This document shows positions 45,850 through 56,259 of a DNA stretch of 64,000 nt, piece by piece (position 1 is the stretch's first letter; every line of letters begins with the position of its first letter). The stretch is from Carettochelys insculpta (Eukaryota > Chordata > Testudines > Carettochelyidae), in contig NC_134160.1 of the NCBI RefSeq assembly GCF_033958435.1, positions 16,045,001-16,109,000 of the forward strand, given 5' to 3'. Made by a program: the position numbers and the translations under genes. The notes beneath the pieces are model-generated. The model made no database searches and had not been told where the DNA came from. It saw nothing but the letters and a program-made list of their open reading frames with translations.

Positions 45850-46145
45850 TTTGCCTACACCAGAAATGCTGCAGGGTTACATTTGCTGCTCTGTGTTTCC
45901 CCACTGTAGTGCTTTAGCGTGCACATTGAACAGCAACACAAGTGTTCTATCGCTGCAGTAAATCCACCTCCCCGAGAGGCAGTAGCTAGGTCAGCAGTAG
46001 AAGTCTTGAACTGACCTAGCACTGCCTACCTGGGGCTTATATTGGCTGAATTATATCTCTGTGATGTGAATTTTTCTCACTTCTGAGCAACATAGATCCA
46101 TCAACCTGACTTTCGAGTGCAGACCCACTCTAGGATTTAAGAGAC
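45850..46145. mobile_element. Nonautonomous DNA transposon-like repeat
   Basis: Left end 'catttgcctacaccagaaat' and right end 'gagtgcagacccactctagg' look like diverged TCTACAC-type inverted ends. The internal phrases 'gaactgacctagcactgcct' and 'tatattggctgaattatatc' are typical of a short turtle MITE. Noncoding. Confidence 0.45.
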
Positions 46146-46149
46146 TGGG

Positions 46150-46800
46150 GATAATAATGGAAACGAATGGTTACACACAAAATAAAAGGCATCACATGCT
46201 TCCTGGAGTCTAAACTTAACGTTAACTGGCTAAATGCTTCTCTGCAACAGTTCATCTGGTCTCAGGCAGTTTCCTAACATTTCTGTGCACCATGGCTTGG
46301 ATTCCTCTTTTTGGAAGGCATGAAGTATCATCCTTTTTGTTCACTCAATAAAGGGTGAAGACTTCAACTAGGCTGCTCATGATTCTGTGAAATCTGTAAT
46401 AGTGTTGCCCTCCCTGATGATTTTTCTTAAATTGAGTCATGCTTCTTGTTTTCCTTAAAGCCCGAGCTCCTGGAGTCAAGGGATACGTGATGATTTCAGC
46501 CTTTTTTCTTAAAGAAAGAGTCTAGCCCTTGTGGCTGCGGAAGAAGCTTCAAAATGTGACTCCAGCGCTGCCTAAAGACTCAAAATGTGGAAAGTGAATA
46601 AAAAGCAAATCTCGTATTTTTATGTGACCTTGTGATTCTTCTTGGAAGCCAATCTCTGGAATTTTGGTGAACCCAACTCATGACTTTGAGCACTTGGGGC
46701 TGGCGATACCATAACAAGCTGTGTCACTCTCCAATTGGGCTTCTTAGGCATAAGTGGACTTGTGAGGTGTTCGACTTGACGTTTTATGTATACTCCGTCA
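46150..46800. repeat. Probable old interspersed repeat, unclassified
   Basis: The stretch 46430-46620 ('ctcctggagtcaagggatac', 'tgatttcagccttttttctt', 'aatgtgactccagcgctgcc') resembles a dispersed amniote repeat that I cannot name. No gene signal. Confidence 0.3.
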
Positions 46801-46804
46801 TCCA

Positions 46805-47185
46805 CTAGATTGATTGTTGCCTATGTCTTCCCCTCACTGGGTAAAAGGAGTTAAAAGAGCCCTGGCGAGGGAAGGTTGCAGGAGCCAATCTGAGGAAGCC
46901 CATCAGGGCCTGTGTGGGCTGTATAAAAAGGGATGCAGGTCAGATGGACTCAGGCTTTTTCTCCAGACTTGATTGCCTTTGCAGGGAGGTACTGTGGATG
47001 GTCAGAGCAGAGCTGGGGAAAGTCAGGGGAACGAGGGGAGATCCATCTCAACTACCTCCCAAGCTGACACCCCAACCCAGGGGCTCCAGAGCACACTAGG
47101 GCTGTGGGAGGCAGTCAGGGAGAAAACAGGCAGCAAGTCCACCCTGCCCTGCCCCTTGCCAATGATACAAGTGGAAACCTAGACC
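46805..47185 (+). repeat. LTR-like block
   Basis: A CCAAT-like 'gagccaatctgagg' (46881), 'cccatcagggcctgtgtggg' and TATA-like 'ctgtataaaaagggatg' (46919) precede a purine-rich body. The layout parallels that at 41670 and 44115. No internal genes. Confidence 0.4.
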
Positions 47186-47194
47186 GCAGCCTGC

Positions 47195-48038
47195 CCGGAG
47201 GGGTGGGGTAGGCAAAACATAGCCCACGTGCCAGATCCAGCCTGCCAAGCATTTACCTCCAGCCCACCAGTGCCCTCTGGGCAGCTAGAAGCCCTGTGGT
47301 GCACTGGAGCACTCTGGCCGGCTGCCTGCCGCAGCGCTGGCCACACCACTCCTGGAAGCACCCAGCTGCTGCTAGCAAGTGTGTTGCTGTACGCCCCTTG
47401 GGGGCTGTGGGTCTCTGTGTGCTGCTCCCACCCTGAGCATGATTCTCATAGCTCCCATTGTCCAGAAACAACCTGCCCCACCTCCCAAGAGGCACACAGA
47501 GGCACACTTGCCAGCAGCAGCCAGATGCTGTGAGTGATGTGGGGCCTCCATGGCCTACAGGCACCCTGCCTGCCCAAATCCCCACTGCGCCGCCAGCTGG
47601 GAGCCGCCTCTGGTAATGTCCCTTGGCAAGTGCCAGAGCATGCACCCTGCAACCCTCTGCCCCAGGTTGGAACCCCCTTGTGTGCCCTGCAAACCCCCCA
47701 CCCCAGCTTGGAACCCCCTCGTGCACCCTGCAACCCCCCTGCCCCCGGTTGGAACCCCCTTGTGTGCCATGCAAACCCCCTGCCCCAGCTGGAACCCCCT
47801 CATGCACCCTGAAACCCCCCCTGCCCCAGATTGTAACCCCCTCCTGCACCCTAGCCCCCTCCTGCACCCTGAAAACCCCCTGCCCCAGCTCAGAACCTTC
47901 TCCTGCACCCCAGCCCCCTCCTGCACCCAAACTCCAGATAGACCTTACAATCCCTCCATTAATATGACAAGTGCAGCCCATGACCACTACCAATGTTCTG
48001 AGTGCCCCCTCCCCCAGAAAGAATTATTGCCCACCCTG
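47195..48038. mobile_element. hAT-like element with internal C-rich minisatellite
   Basis: The left end 'aggggtggggtaggcaaaac' and the right end 'gaattattgcccaccctg' (read inverted: cagggtgggcaataattc) form a hAT-like CAGGGTGGGCAA terminus pair. A degenerate tandem array fills 47645-47935 with units of about 45 bases built on 'gcaccctgcaaccccc' and 'ccccagcttggaaccccct'. No coding potential; plus-strand frames are open only because of the C-rich array. Its right end abuts the 5' truncation of PLE-e. Confidence 0.55.
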
Positions 48039-48039
48039 G

Positions 48040-49384
48040 CCCATGACCTACATTGATGACATCTTCATCATCTGGACCCATGGGAAGGAGACTCTGGAGG
48101 AATTCCACCGGGACTTCAACAACTTTCACCCCAACATCAACCTCAGCCTGGAACAGTCCACACAGGAGATCCACTTCCTGGACACCACGGTGCTAATACA
48201 CAATGGCCACATCAATACCACCCTGTACCATAAACCCACTGACCGCTACGCCTACCTTCATGCCTCCAGCTTCCGTCCCAGACACACCACACGATCCATT
48301 GTCTACAGCCAAGCACTAAGATATAACCGCATTTGCTCCAGCCCCTCCAACAGAGACAAACACCTACAGGATCTCTACCAAGCATTCTTGAAACTGCAAT
48401 ACCCACCTACGGAAGTGAAAAAACAGATCAACAGAGCCAAACGTGTGCCACGAAGCCTCTTACTACAGGACAAGCCCAAGAGAGAAACCAACAGAACACC
48501 ACTAGCCATCACCTACAGTCCTCAGCTAAAACCTCTACAGCGCATCATCAGGGATTTACAACCCATCCTGGACAATGATACCCCATTTCACAGGCCTTGG
48601 GAGGCAGACCAGTCCCTGCCCACAGACAACCTGCCAACCTGAAGCAAATCCTAACCAGCAACTATACACCGTACCACAGTCACTCTATCTCAGGGACCCA
48701 TCCATGCAACAAACCTCGTTGCCAGCTCTGCCCACATGTCTACACCAGCAACACCATTACAGGACCTAACCAGATCAGCCATACCATCGTGGGTTCATTC
48801 AGCTGCACAGCTACCAATATAATTTATGCCATCATGTGCCAGCAATGCCCCTCTGCTATGTACATCGGACAAACTGGACAGTCTCTATGTACAAGACTAA
48901 ACGCACACAAATCAGATATCAGAAATGGCAATATACAAAAACCGGTAGGAGAGCACTTCAATCTCCCAGGCCACACAGTAGTAGACTTAAAAGTAGCTAT
49001 CCCACAGCAAAGAAATTTCAGGACCAGACTCCAAAGAGAAATTTCTGAGCTACAATTCATCTGCAAATTCGACGCCCTCAGCTCAGGCTTAAACAAAGAC
49101 TGAGAATGGCTGGCTAAATACAGAAGCAGCTTCCGCTCTGTTGGTGTTCACACCTCCAGATCAACTGCTGGTAGTAAGCCTTACCCTTGCTGACTGAGCT
49201 AACCTTGTTATCCCCACCCTTGCTCTGGCTTATTTATACCTGGCCCTGCAGATTTCCAAGACCAGCATCTGATGAAGTGAGTCTGTGCTCATGAAAGCTC
49301 ATGCTCAAAACTTTTCTGTTAGTCTATAAGGTGCCACAGGACCCTTCGTTGCTGTTACAGATCCAAACTAACACCCCTCCGATA
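48040..49384 (+). mobile_element. Penelope-like element, 5' truncated (PLE-e)
   Basis: Best-preserved PLE in the window. It starts in the middle of the RT at motif C (TYIDDIFIIWTHGKETLEEF at 48046-48105) and runs through HSTQ-like EIHFLDTTV, TDRYAYLHASSFRP and IIRDLQPILD, then a frameshift near 48600. A second frame continues with the cysteine linker CNKPRCQLCPHV and the GIY-YIG-like nuclease MYIGQTGQSLCTRLNAHKSD to the end SSGLNKD at 49103. The tail reaches 49384 with 'agtctataaggtgccacagg ... aactaacacccctccgatac'. Most of the RT, including motif A, is missing. Confidence 0.9.
48046..49103 (+). pseudogene. PLE RT-nuclease fusion remnant
   Basis: Two overlapping frames form the gene: 48046-48642 (RT after motif C plus thumb) and 48597-49103 (linker and nuclease). 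The single frameshift lies in the overlap near 48590-48640. In PLEs this protein copies the element and nicks the target through the GIY-YIG-like domain. The nuclease retains MYIGQ, the Arg/His-rich RTRLNAHKSDIR helix (here CTRLNAHKSD) and GEHFN. Without motif A it cannot polymerise. Confidence 0.85.
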
Positions 49385-49625
49385 CTTGTGGTGAGTGAGA
49401 CTCTGTTAGAATAGCCACCAAACTGCATTGTCTGCTCCCAGCAGCAGCCTGGCCCTGGGGTTTGTTCCGTGGCCAGCTGGGTCCACGTTGAAGTCTTATG
49501 GAAAAGGGCTCCCACTGACTTGGTCGATGTGCATCACGTACACATCAGATAGGTGAATACACATCCTTTGTCTGGGGAAAACCCGTTTTGTTAGCCCTGC
49601 CTTGGACCCAGAGAACTCCTTAAAG

Positions 49626-50276
49626 CAGAGGTGGGGAACCTACGGCCCATGGGCAGGATCTGGCTCATGACGTTTCTGGATCTGCCCCCTCTGTGGAGAG
49701 GAACACACACTGGTGCTCCAACCCCGCAGCCCCCCGTATGGCTGAGGGAAAGCACCGGCTCCCCACTGCAGGAAGGAGTCCCAATCTTCACAGGCTGCAG
49801 ACAGGCAAGAGAGGGCTGGACCTGTCCCCGGGGCTCTGCTGGGGGCAGTGGGGAGGAAGTGTGCACCCCACCTCAGTGTGTTCCTGTACTCTCCCTCTAA
49901 CCTATACCCCACATCCCAACACGATCCTGCACCCTCCTTCCCACCCAGACCTCCACCCTCAGCCTATTCCTGCACCCTCCCTCCTAGCCAGATCCCTCAC
50001 CCCCATCTGGCTCCCCAGTAGCTGCCTCCTGAACCCTTCATGTTTGGTCCCTCCCCAGGCCCCCAGAAGAGGTAATCAGGCCAGGGGGAAGCCTGATCCA
50101 CGGCCCCTTTCTCCAGCTCCCCTCCATGGAGCAGGAGCGTGAGGGGAGTGAGGTGTCTCAGTCAGGAGCGACGTCAGTGAGGGATTTTTGGTTTTGCTTC
50201 TCATGTTTATGTGGCCCCCCTCGACTGATTTTTCTATGGGTCAGTGGCCCCTGAGCCACAAAAGTGCCCCCCCCAG
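49626..50276. mobile_element. hAT-like MITE
   Basis: The left end 'cagaggtggggaacctacgg' (49626) is a typical hAT terminus. Near the right end 'cgactgatttttctatgggt' mirrors the 'aaaaatcagttgggggcccc' phrase found inside the hAT at 33.85 kb, so the two are related, in opposite orientation. Possible 8-bp duplications ccttaaag / gcttaaac match at 6 of 8 bases. The interior has a C-rich decayed tandem section (49870-50030). Noncoding. Confidence 0.6.
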
Positions 50277-50284
50277 CTTAAACA

Positions 50285-51110
50285 TTCGTTCATGTATCGC
50301 ACAGCAATTTCTGAGTGGGAGAGGCCATGCACCCCCCAAGTGAGTCCCCTGTGTCTGAGGGTCAGTGTGACCTGGGCTTTCACCAGAGACCTCACATGAC
50401 ATTACTGATGGATAAACCCCATGAAGGCAGTATGTTGGATGTAGTGAGTTTATGGGGCTGGATTGTCCCAGCTATTGCCTCTTCTTTGAGCCTCTTTCCT
50501 ACATCCCAAGCATGTGGGGGAGGGGGCGGGAAATAAGAGGAAATGTCTGGATTTTTCAGAGCAGATGCTGCAGCTCAAAAAGACCCCTGATGTGTTCCTC
50601 CCCTGCAGGGACATGCTGACAGACAACTGACACTGAGCGCTGGACATATCAGCTGTCCTGCTACCATGACAGGCAGTAGCAGGGTACCCCACATCCAGCC
50701 ACATGTAGCAGCCCTAAATCAATAGCTATATTTTAATAGAAACTTCGCATTCCATGTATCTTTGTATTTCCTGATATTATCCCATATCTTTTAACAGGAG
50801 CTTTGCACTACTTTGTATCTAACTCCATATTGTACCTAAGACTTCATTTTGTGGGATGCGCCCTTCTATATTAGCCTGTAAGCCTTGTGCTGTCTCTGTG
50901 TGAGGATGGGGGTGTGTGGGATGCATCCAGAAATGTGAATGTGGATGCTTAGAGAGTTACCCTCTGGGGCCAGCCTGTCTGCACCATAAAGATTTGGTGG
51001 CTGATGAACAATGGGAACTGGATTCTGCAGCAATGACCCACCTGAGGGGGAAGATTGTCCCATCTGCAGGTGATGAGTCACACAGAAACCTGGACCATGG
51101 GAAAGGATCA
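50285..51110. other. No recognised gene
   Basis: Short frames only. The part from 50700 to 51100 may be an old LTR or other repeat (cactactttgtatctaactc, tgcaccataaagatttggtg), but nothing fixes a class. Confidence 0.35.
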
Positions 51111-51111
51111 T

Positions 51112-51865
51112 AGACTCATAGGGCTGGAAAGGACCTCATCAAGTCCAACCCCCCTGCTTCAAGCAGGATCAACCCCAACTAACAACAAGAAGTCTGTGGC
51201 ACCTTATAGACTAAGAGATATTTTGGAGCATAAGCTTTCGTGGGCAAAGACCCGCTTCATCATTCTGCTGCTTTGTTTTGTCTGATGGCCGTTAATCCAG
51301 TTAAGAAGTTGAGAACCACTTCAAGAGTGTGAATGGCTTTTTAATAGCTACCTGTGGAGGGGCTCAGCCCACCCGGTGACCCTTTTGAAATGTAATGGTG
51401 ACCCATGTTTGGGTCCCAACCCATAGGTTAGGAAACCCTGCTTTAGACCATTTCTCCTAGTTCTGCCGTCTGTCAACACTGTGAACAGTTTCTCTCCAGC
51501 CTGGCTAGAGCTCTCCGTCAAGAAGTTGACGGCTGCTATTAAATCACCCCTCAGTCTTCTCTTCTGCAAATTAAACAAACCCAAATCCCTCAGCTTCTCC
51601 TCATAGGTCTTGTGCTCCAGCCCCTGAATCATTTTTGTTGCCCTCTGCTGAACCTGCTCCAGCACATCCACATCCTTTTTATACTGGGGGGCCCAACACT
51701 GGATACAATATTCCAGATGTGGCCTCACCAGTGCCAAATAGAGGGGAACAACTACTTCTCTAGATCTGCTTGAAATGCTCCTCCTAATGCACCCTAGTAT
51801 GCCATTAGCCTTCTTGGCTACAAGGGCACACTGTTTACTCATATCCTGCCTTTTATCCTGCAAAT
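51112..51865 (-). mobile_element. CR1 LINE, truncated, with two nested insertions
   Basis: The minus strand encodes the CR1 RT C-terminal part ([60 protein letters not shown]). The 3' UTR start is seen at 51112-51178 (gactcatagggctggaaagg). Between them lie a PLE tail (51179-51270) and a hAT-like piece (about 51290-51448, with 'agttgagaaccacttc' and 'gggtcccaacccatagg'). The frame from 51863 to 51448 is open. Confidence 0.85.
51179..51270 (-). repeat. Penelope-like element tail in CR1
   Basis: The phrase 'agtctgtggcaccttataga' then 'ctaagagatattttggagca' and 'tcgtgggcaaagacccgctt' is the 3' end of the common PLE family, minus orientation. It interrupts the CR1 3' UTR. Confidence 0.75.
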
Positions 51866-53272
51866 GTAGTGCCCATCTTTAAAAAAGGAAAGAAGAACAA
51901 TCCAGGGAACTATAGACTGGTCAGCCTTACCTCAATCCCTGGGAAAATAATGGAGGGGCTCCTCAAGGAGTCCATTTTGGAGCACTTGGAAGAGGGGAAA
52001 GTGATCAAAAGTAACCAACACGGATTCACCAGGGGCAAGTCCTGCCTGACCATTCTGATTAGCTTCTATGATGAGGTAACAGGCTCTACAGACATGGGGA
52101 AGTCAGTGGATGGGATATACCTTGGCTTCAGCAAAGCTTTTGATACAGTCTCCCACGGCATTCTTGTCCATAAGTTAAGGAAATATGGATTGGATCCATG
52201 GACCATAAGATGGATAGAAAGCTGGCTTGACAGTCAGGCCTAATGAGTAGCGGTCAGTGGCTCAATATCTGGATGGCGGTCGGTTTCAAGCGGAGTGTCG
52301 CAAGGCTCAGTTCTGGGGCCAGTGTTGTTCAACATCTTTATTAATGACCTCGATGAGGGACTGGATTGCACCCTCAGCACGTTTGTGGATGACACAAATC
52401 TAGGGGGAGAGGTAGATACACTGGAGGGTAGAGAGAGAATCCAGAGAGACCTGTATAAATTGGAGGGTTGGGCCAAAAGAAATCTGATGTGGTTCAACAA
52501 GGAGAAGTGTAGAGTCCCGCACCTAAGGCAGAAGAATCCCAAGCGTTGTTATAGGCTGGGGACCGACTGGCTAAACAGCAGTACAGCGGCAAGGGACCTA
52601 GGGGTTATGGTGGATGAAAGGCTGGATATGAGTAAACACCGTGCCCTTGTAGCCAAGAAGACTAACGGCATACTAGGGTGCATTAGGAGGAGCATTTCAA
52701 GAAGATCTAGAGAAGTAGTTGTTCCCCTCTATTCGGCACTGGTGAGGTCACATCTGGAATACTGTGTCCAGTTTTGGGCCCCCCAGTATAAAAAGGATGT
52801 GGATGTGCTGGGGCAGGTTCAGCGGAGGGCAACAAAAATGATTAAGGGGCTGGAGCACAAGATCTATGAGGAGAAGCTGAGGGATTTGGGTTTGTTTAGT
52901 TTGCAGAAGAGAAGACTGAGGGGTGATTTGATAGCAGCCTTCAGCTTCCTGAAGGGGAGCTCTAAAGAGGATGGAGAGAAATTGTTCTCAGTGGTGTCAG
53001 ATGGCAGAACAAGGAGCAATGGTCTGAAGTTACAGAGGGGGAGAAGTAGTTTGGGTGTTTGTTAAAACTACTTCACCAGGAGGGTGGTGAAGCACTGGAA
53101 TGTGTTGCCTAGAGAGGTGGTGGATTCTCCATCCCTGGAGGTTTTTAAGTCTCGGCTTGACAAGGTCCTGGCTGGGATGACTTAGCGGGGTTTGATCCTG
53201 CTTGAAGCAGGGGGGCTGGACTAGATAACATCCTGAGGTCCCTTCCAGCTGTATGATTCTATGATTCATCTA
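51866..53272 (+). mobile_element. CR1 LINE, 5' truncated, nearly open frame
   Basis: Plus-orientation CR1 covering most of the RT and the complete 3' UTR, ending with 'tgattctatgattc' at 53255-53272. It lies head to head with the minus CR1 at 51112-51865, so the shared RT C-terminal region forms a long inverted repeat (51865-51448 against about 52610-53040). Confidence 0.9.
51869..53065 (+). pseudogene. CR1 reverse transcriptase, stopped and catalytically altered
   Basis: One frame runs 399 codons, interrupted only by two adjacent stops at 52241-52246 (TAA TGA). RT landmarks are FTRGKSCLTILISFYDEV, motif A region YLGFSKAFDTVSH, SQGSVLGPVLFNIFINDLD (motif B side) and motif C FVDDTNLGG. The first Asp of motif A, normally in YLDFSKAFD, reads Gly, which would abolish polymerisation. 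The thumb follows ([24 protein letters not shown] block). A frameshift after 53060 separates the usual C-terminal end, which continues at 53065-53180 ([12 protein letters not shown] in another frame). Confidence 0.85.
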
Positions 53273-53279
53273 CTCTGAT

Positions 53280-55350
53280 AAAGAAATGCAACTGCAGTCT
53301 GGCTCTGACGGAAAGCCTTTAGTAAGGCACTTAAAAGGATTAGCCAACTGTAAAAATAAAAATTCAAATGTACATGAGGAAGGAACTAGGAGGTGTGGGG
53401 GCTAGTTGAGAAAGCCGCTTTCCTTGAAAAACTGGCAGTAAAGAAAAGCCTGTGTCCATGGGAAAGACCAATTCAGCTAGGAAAGCAGGATCAGGGCCAG
53501 ACAAGCAGGAAGGCAATAAATAAAGAAAAGGAACTGTTTGCTAAAAGCCCAGGGCATGAGCATTGTGACGGGGCAAGAGACACAGTGAATCCAGGCACAG
53601 AAGATTCAAACCCTTGGAATAACCCTTAAAACAGTGATACCTAATGGAAGTGTCTTTTTGGAGAATTAGCAAATGATTTCAGGAGAAAGTAAACTCTGGA
53701 GCAGCCCCTCTGACTAGACTTCCTGCCATCTGCCCCTTCCCCATGCAGTTCCCCTACCTGCCCCCAGGCAGGGTCTTCTTTTGGGGCCCTGAAGCGGGTA
53801 ACCCTGGCCAGGCCTGAGCCCTCGGTCGGCAGCATTCAGTTCTGAGGGTCACAGGCAGGAGCGGATGAAAGGCGGGAGAGCAGCAGGAGAAGGGGCAGAG
53901 AGGGCTTGGGGCCTAACCAGAACTGCGTCCAGCAGCGACTGGGAAGCCTGTGGGGGCAGCAGAAGCAGGACAGGAGAGGGGAGTGTTCAGGTGGGGAAGT
54001 GGATGGGATACCCAGGAAGGTAATGGGGGTGTGGATCTGGGTGCCTGCAGGTGGTGGGCAGGGACAGGGATGATAGGGGCTGAAAGGGGGGCTGATGAAG
54101 GGGTGAGGGTGACACAGGGGCCCCTGGCTGGCATGGGCACAGTGGGCACTGTTTAGGCTCCAAGCCAGCATGGCTGAGATGGGCCTGGAGCAATGAGCAG
54201 TGCTCCCATGCTGTCCCTGAGAGCCCCATCTCCGGAGCGGGCAGCGGTGCCTGTCCCTGGAATTCTGGCTCCAGGTCCCCTTCAGAGCTGCCATGTTCCC
54301 AGGGTTGTCTCTGCCACTGGCCGGTTGGGCCCCACGACTGAAGGGAAAGGACAGGGAAACTGGGGCAGCGGAGCTGGAGCCCATTTCCACTTGGCAGTGG
54401 TGTGTCAGAGCTGGGCTGAGTACTTATCAAGCCCCACCCATTGCCCATATCCAGTTGTGGGCCACTGTGCAGCTGGCCAACATGGGCTCTCGTGTGACTT
54501 CTGGGCTCCTTGGCCTTGGTGCGTGGCTCCGTGGCTCAGGCACAGCACTGCCAGCTCTGCCCGCAAGGGGCTTTCAGCTGGAGGGAAGCTGGTCTGGCGC
54601 CGATCTGAGAAGCTCCCACCCTCCCCCGAGTTTCAGCCCTGGCTGGCGAAAGGACCTCAGATTGGCTGCTTTGCCCACTGCCCCACCTCCTGGGGACAAA
54701 CAGCCAATCAGAGCTGCCACAGGAGGCAGGCAGCACTTTCTCTGCTGCCCCTGGAGCTGCCTGTCACCATTTGCGCTGGGGGGGGTGGGACTGAAAGAGC
54801 CCAGCAGCTCAGCCCCCAACTCCTGCGAGCAACGGGGGGCAGGATGGACCCTCTGCTTCTACCCCTCCCCTCCACCCTGTAACATGGCCTAGGAGCAGGG
54901 ACTTAGCTGCCTGGGGTAAGGGGAGAAGCAGGGAGAGCCCCAGGAAGAACCGAGCTGAGGCTGAGGAGGGGGAGCAGAATTGATCTGCGGCTGGGAAGTG
55001 GAGTTATTGGCTTCAAACCCTTCCTGGGGAATCTTCTCTCTGGGTGCAGTCCAGAAGCACCACAGTCTGGGAAACACCCGTGTGCTGGCCCGGCTGCAGA
55101 GGGAATGGCGCAGATCTTGAAAAGGCCCAGGTTCTTAGTGATTGGTTTCCTCCAGCACTGCATCCGCCACCCCCTGCTTAGGCGTCTGTCTCACAAGGTC
55201 CGGCGCTTTTCCTTTAACCGGGAGCAGCAGCACAAGCTCCTCTCAGCTCTTCCTCCCCTCTCTGACGTGAGGGGCAGCAGCTGGAGCCATGCATCTGGGT
55301 CTGAAGGTCTGGGCTGTGGCTCCAGTGAGCAGGGCCTGTGCCTCTCGGGA
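53280..55350. other. No supported gene
   Basis: Overlapping frames on both strands in GC-rich sequence (53.8-54.9 kb) lack domains. The frame MAQILKRPRFLVIGFLQHCI from 55105 is basic and short and resembles nothing I know. The GC-rich, purine-biased 53830-54430 section is similar in texture to the interior of the hAT at 33.85 kb and may be repeat-derived. Confidence 0.35.
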
Positions 55351-55357
55351 GAACAGT

Positions 55358-56258
55358 CTCAGAGGGGTGTCCGTGTTAGGCTGTCTCAGCAAATGACAAG
55401 GAGTCCGGTGACACCTGAGAGACTAAGCGTGCTTCTACACTAGCCAGCTACTTCGAAGTAGCCGGCACAACGTCGAAATAGCACGTGTCACGTCTACACG
55501 CACTGTGTGCTATTTCGACATTGAAATCGACATTAGGCGGTGAGATGTTGAAATTGCTGTTCCCATCCAAAGATGGGAATAGCGCCCTACTTCAACCTCC
55601 AAAGTTGAAGTAGGGCATGTGTAAACAATCCGCGTCCCACTACTTCGAAATAGTGGGCTCCTCCATGGCAGCCATCAGCTGAGGAGTTGAGAGACGCTCT
55701 GTCCAGCCCCTGCGGGGCTCTATGGTCACCACGTGCAGTAGCCCTTAGCCCAGGGCTTCTGGCTGCTGCTGCTGCAGCTGGGGGGTCCATGCTGTGTGCA
55801 CAGGGTCTGCAACCGGTTGTCAGCTCTGTGGATCTCATGCTGTGCAGGGTAAGTGTGTCTGGGAGGGGCCCTTTAAGGGAGCGGCTTGGGGCTTTGCTGG
55901 CCCCTTATTTCAACGGGGAGCGCTTGTGTGTGTGGATGCTCCACATTTCCTTCTGGGGTGGCTCCTTTTGACGTTCCCCATCACTACGTCAACGTTGAAT
56001 GTCGATGGCACCAGCCCTGGAGGATGTGTAGATGATACGCGTCGAAGTAGCCAATTTCGATGTCCTTACTTCGAAATAGGCTATTTCAACGCAGTGTGCG
56101 AGTGTAGATGGAGCCTAACAGATTTATTTGGGTGCCAACTTTTGTGGGCTGGAACCGCTTCCTGAGATGCATGTGACAAAGTGGGGCCCAGGAAAGCTGC
56201 TGCCCAAATAAATCTATTGGTCTCTCAGGTGCGATAGGACTCCTCATTGGTTTCCCGG
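55358..56258 (-). repeat. Fold-back PLE tail split by a Harbinger derivative
   Basis: A PLE tail in minus orientation begins 'ctcagaggggtgtccgtgtt' (55358) and continues 'aaggagtccggtgacacctg agagactaa' to 55426, resuming at 56116 with 'taacagatttatttgggtgc'. Near 56200 the tail recurs inverted: 'cccaaataaatctattggtc' then 'tctcaggtgcgataggactc'. So, as at 10983-11173, two tail copies face each other. Confidence 0.75.
55427..56115 (+). mobile_element. Harbinger deletion derivative, TSD TAA
   Basis: A 689-bp element with ends gcgtgcttctacactagcc and, read inverted, ggctccatctacactcgcac, flanked by TAA at 55424-55426 and 56116-56118. Removing it with one TAA restores the PLE phrase 'gagactaacagattta'. 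The left part matches the Myb-side end of the full Harbinger (catggcagccatcagctgag near 55664), and the right part matches the transposase-side end (ccctttaagggagcggctt near 55869, and the start-codon region ggggggtccatgctgtg near 55780). Same orientation as the full element. Confidence 0.9.
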
Positions 56259-56259
56259 G

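Noticed and set aside
47550..48056. Plus ORF of 168 residues ending in LAHDLH
   Set aside because: Made from the C-rich tandem array of the hAT-like element.
53836..54892. Overlapping 184-229 residue ORFs on both strands
   Set aside because: GC-rich sequence with no motifs and strong frame overlap.
55105..55443. ORF starting MAQILKRPRFLV
   Set aside because: No family resemblance, and it runs into a PLE tail. Could be chance.
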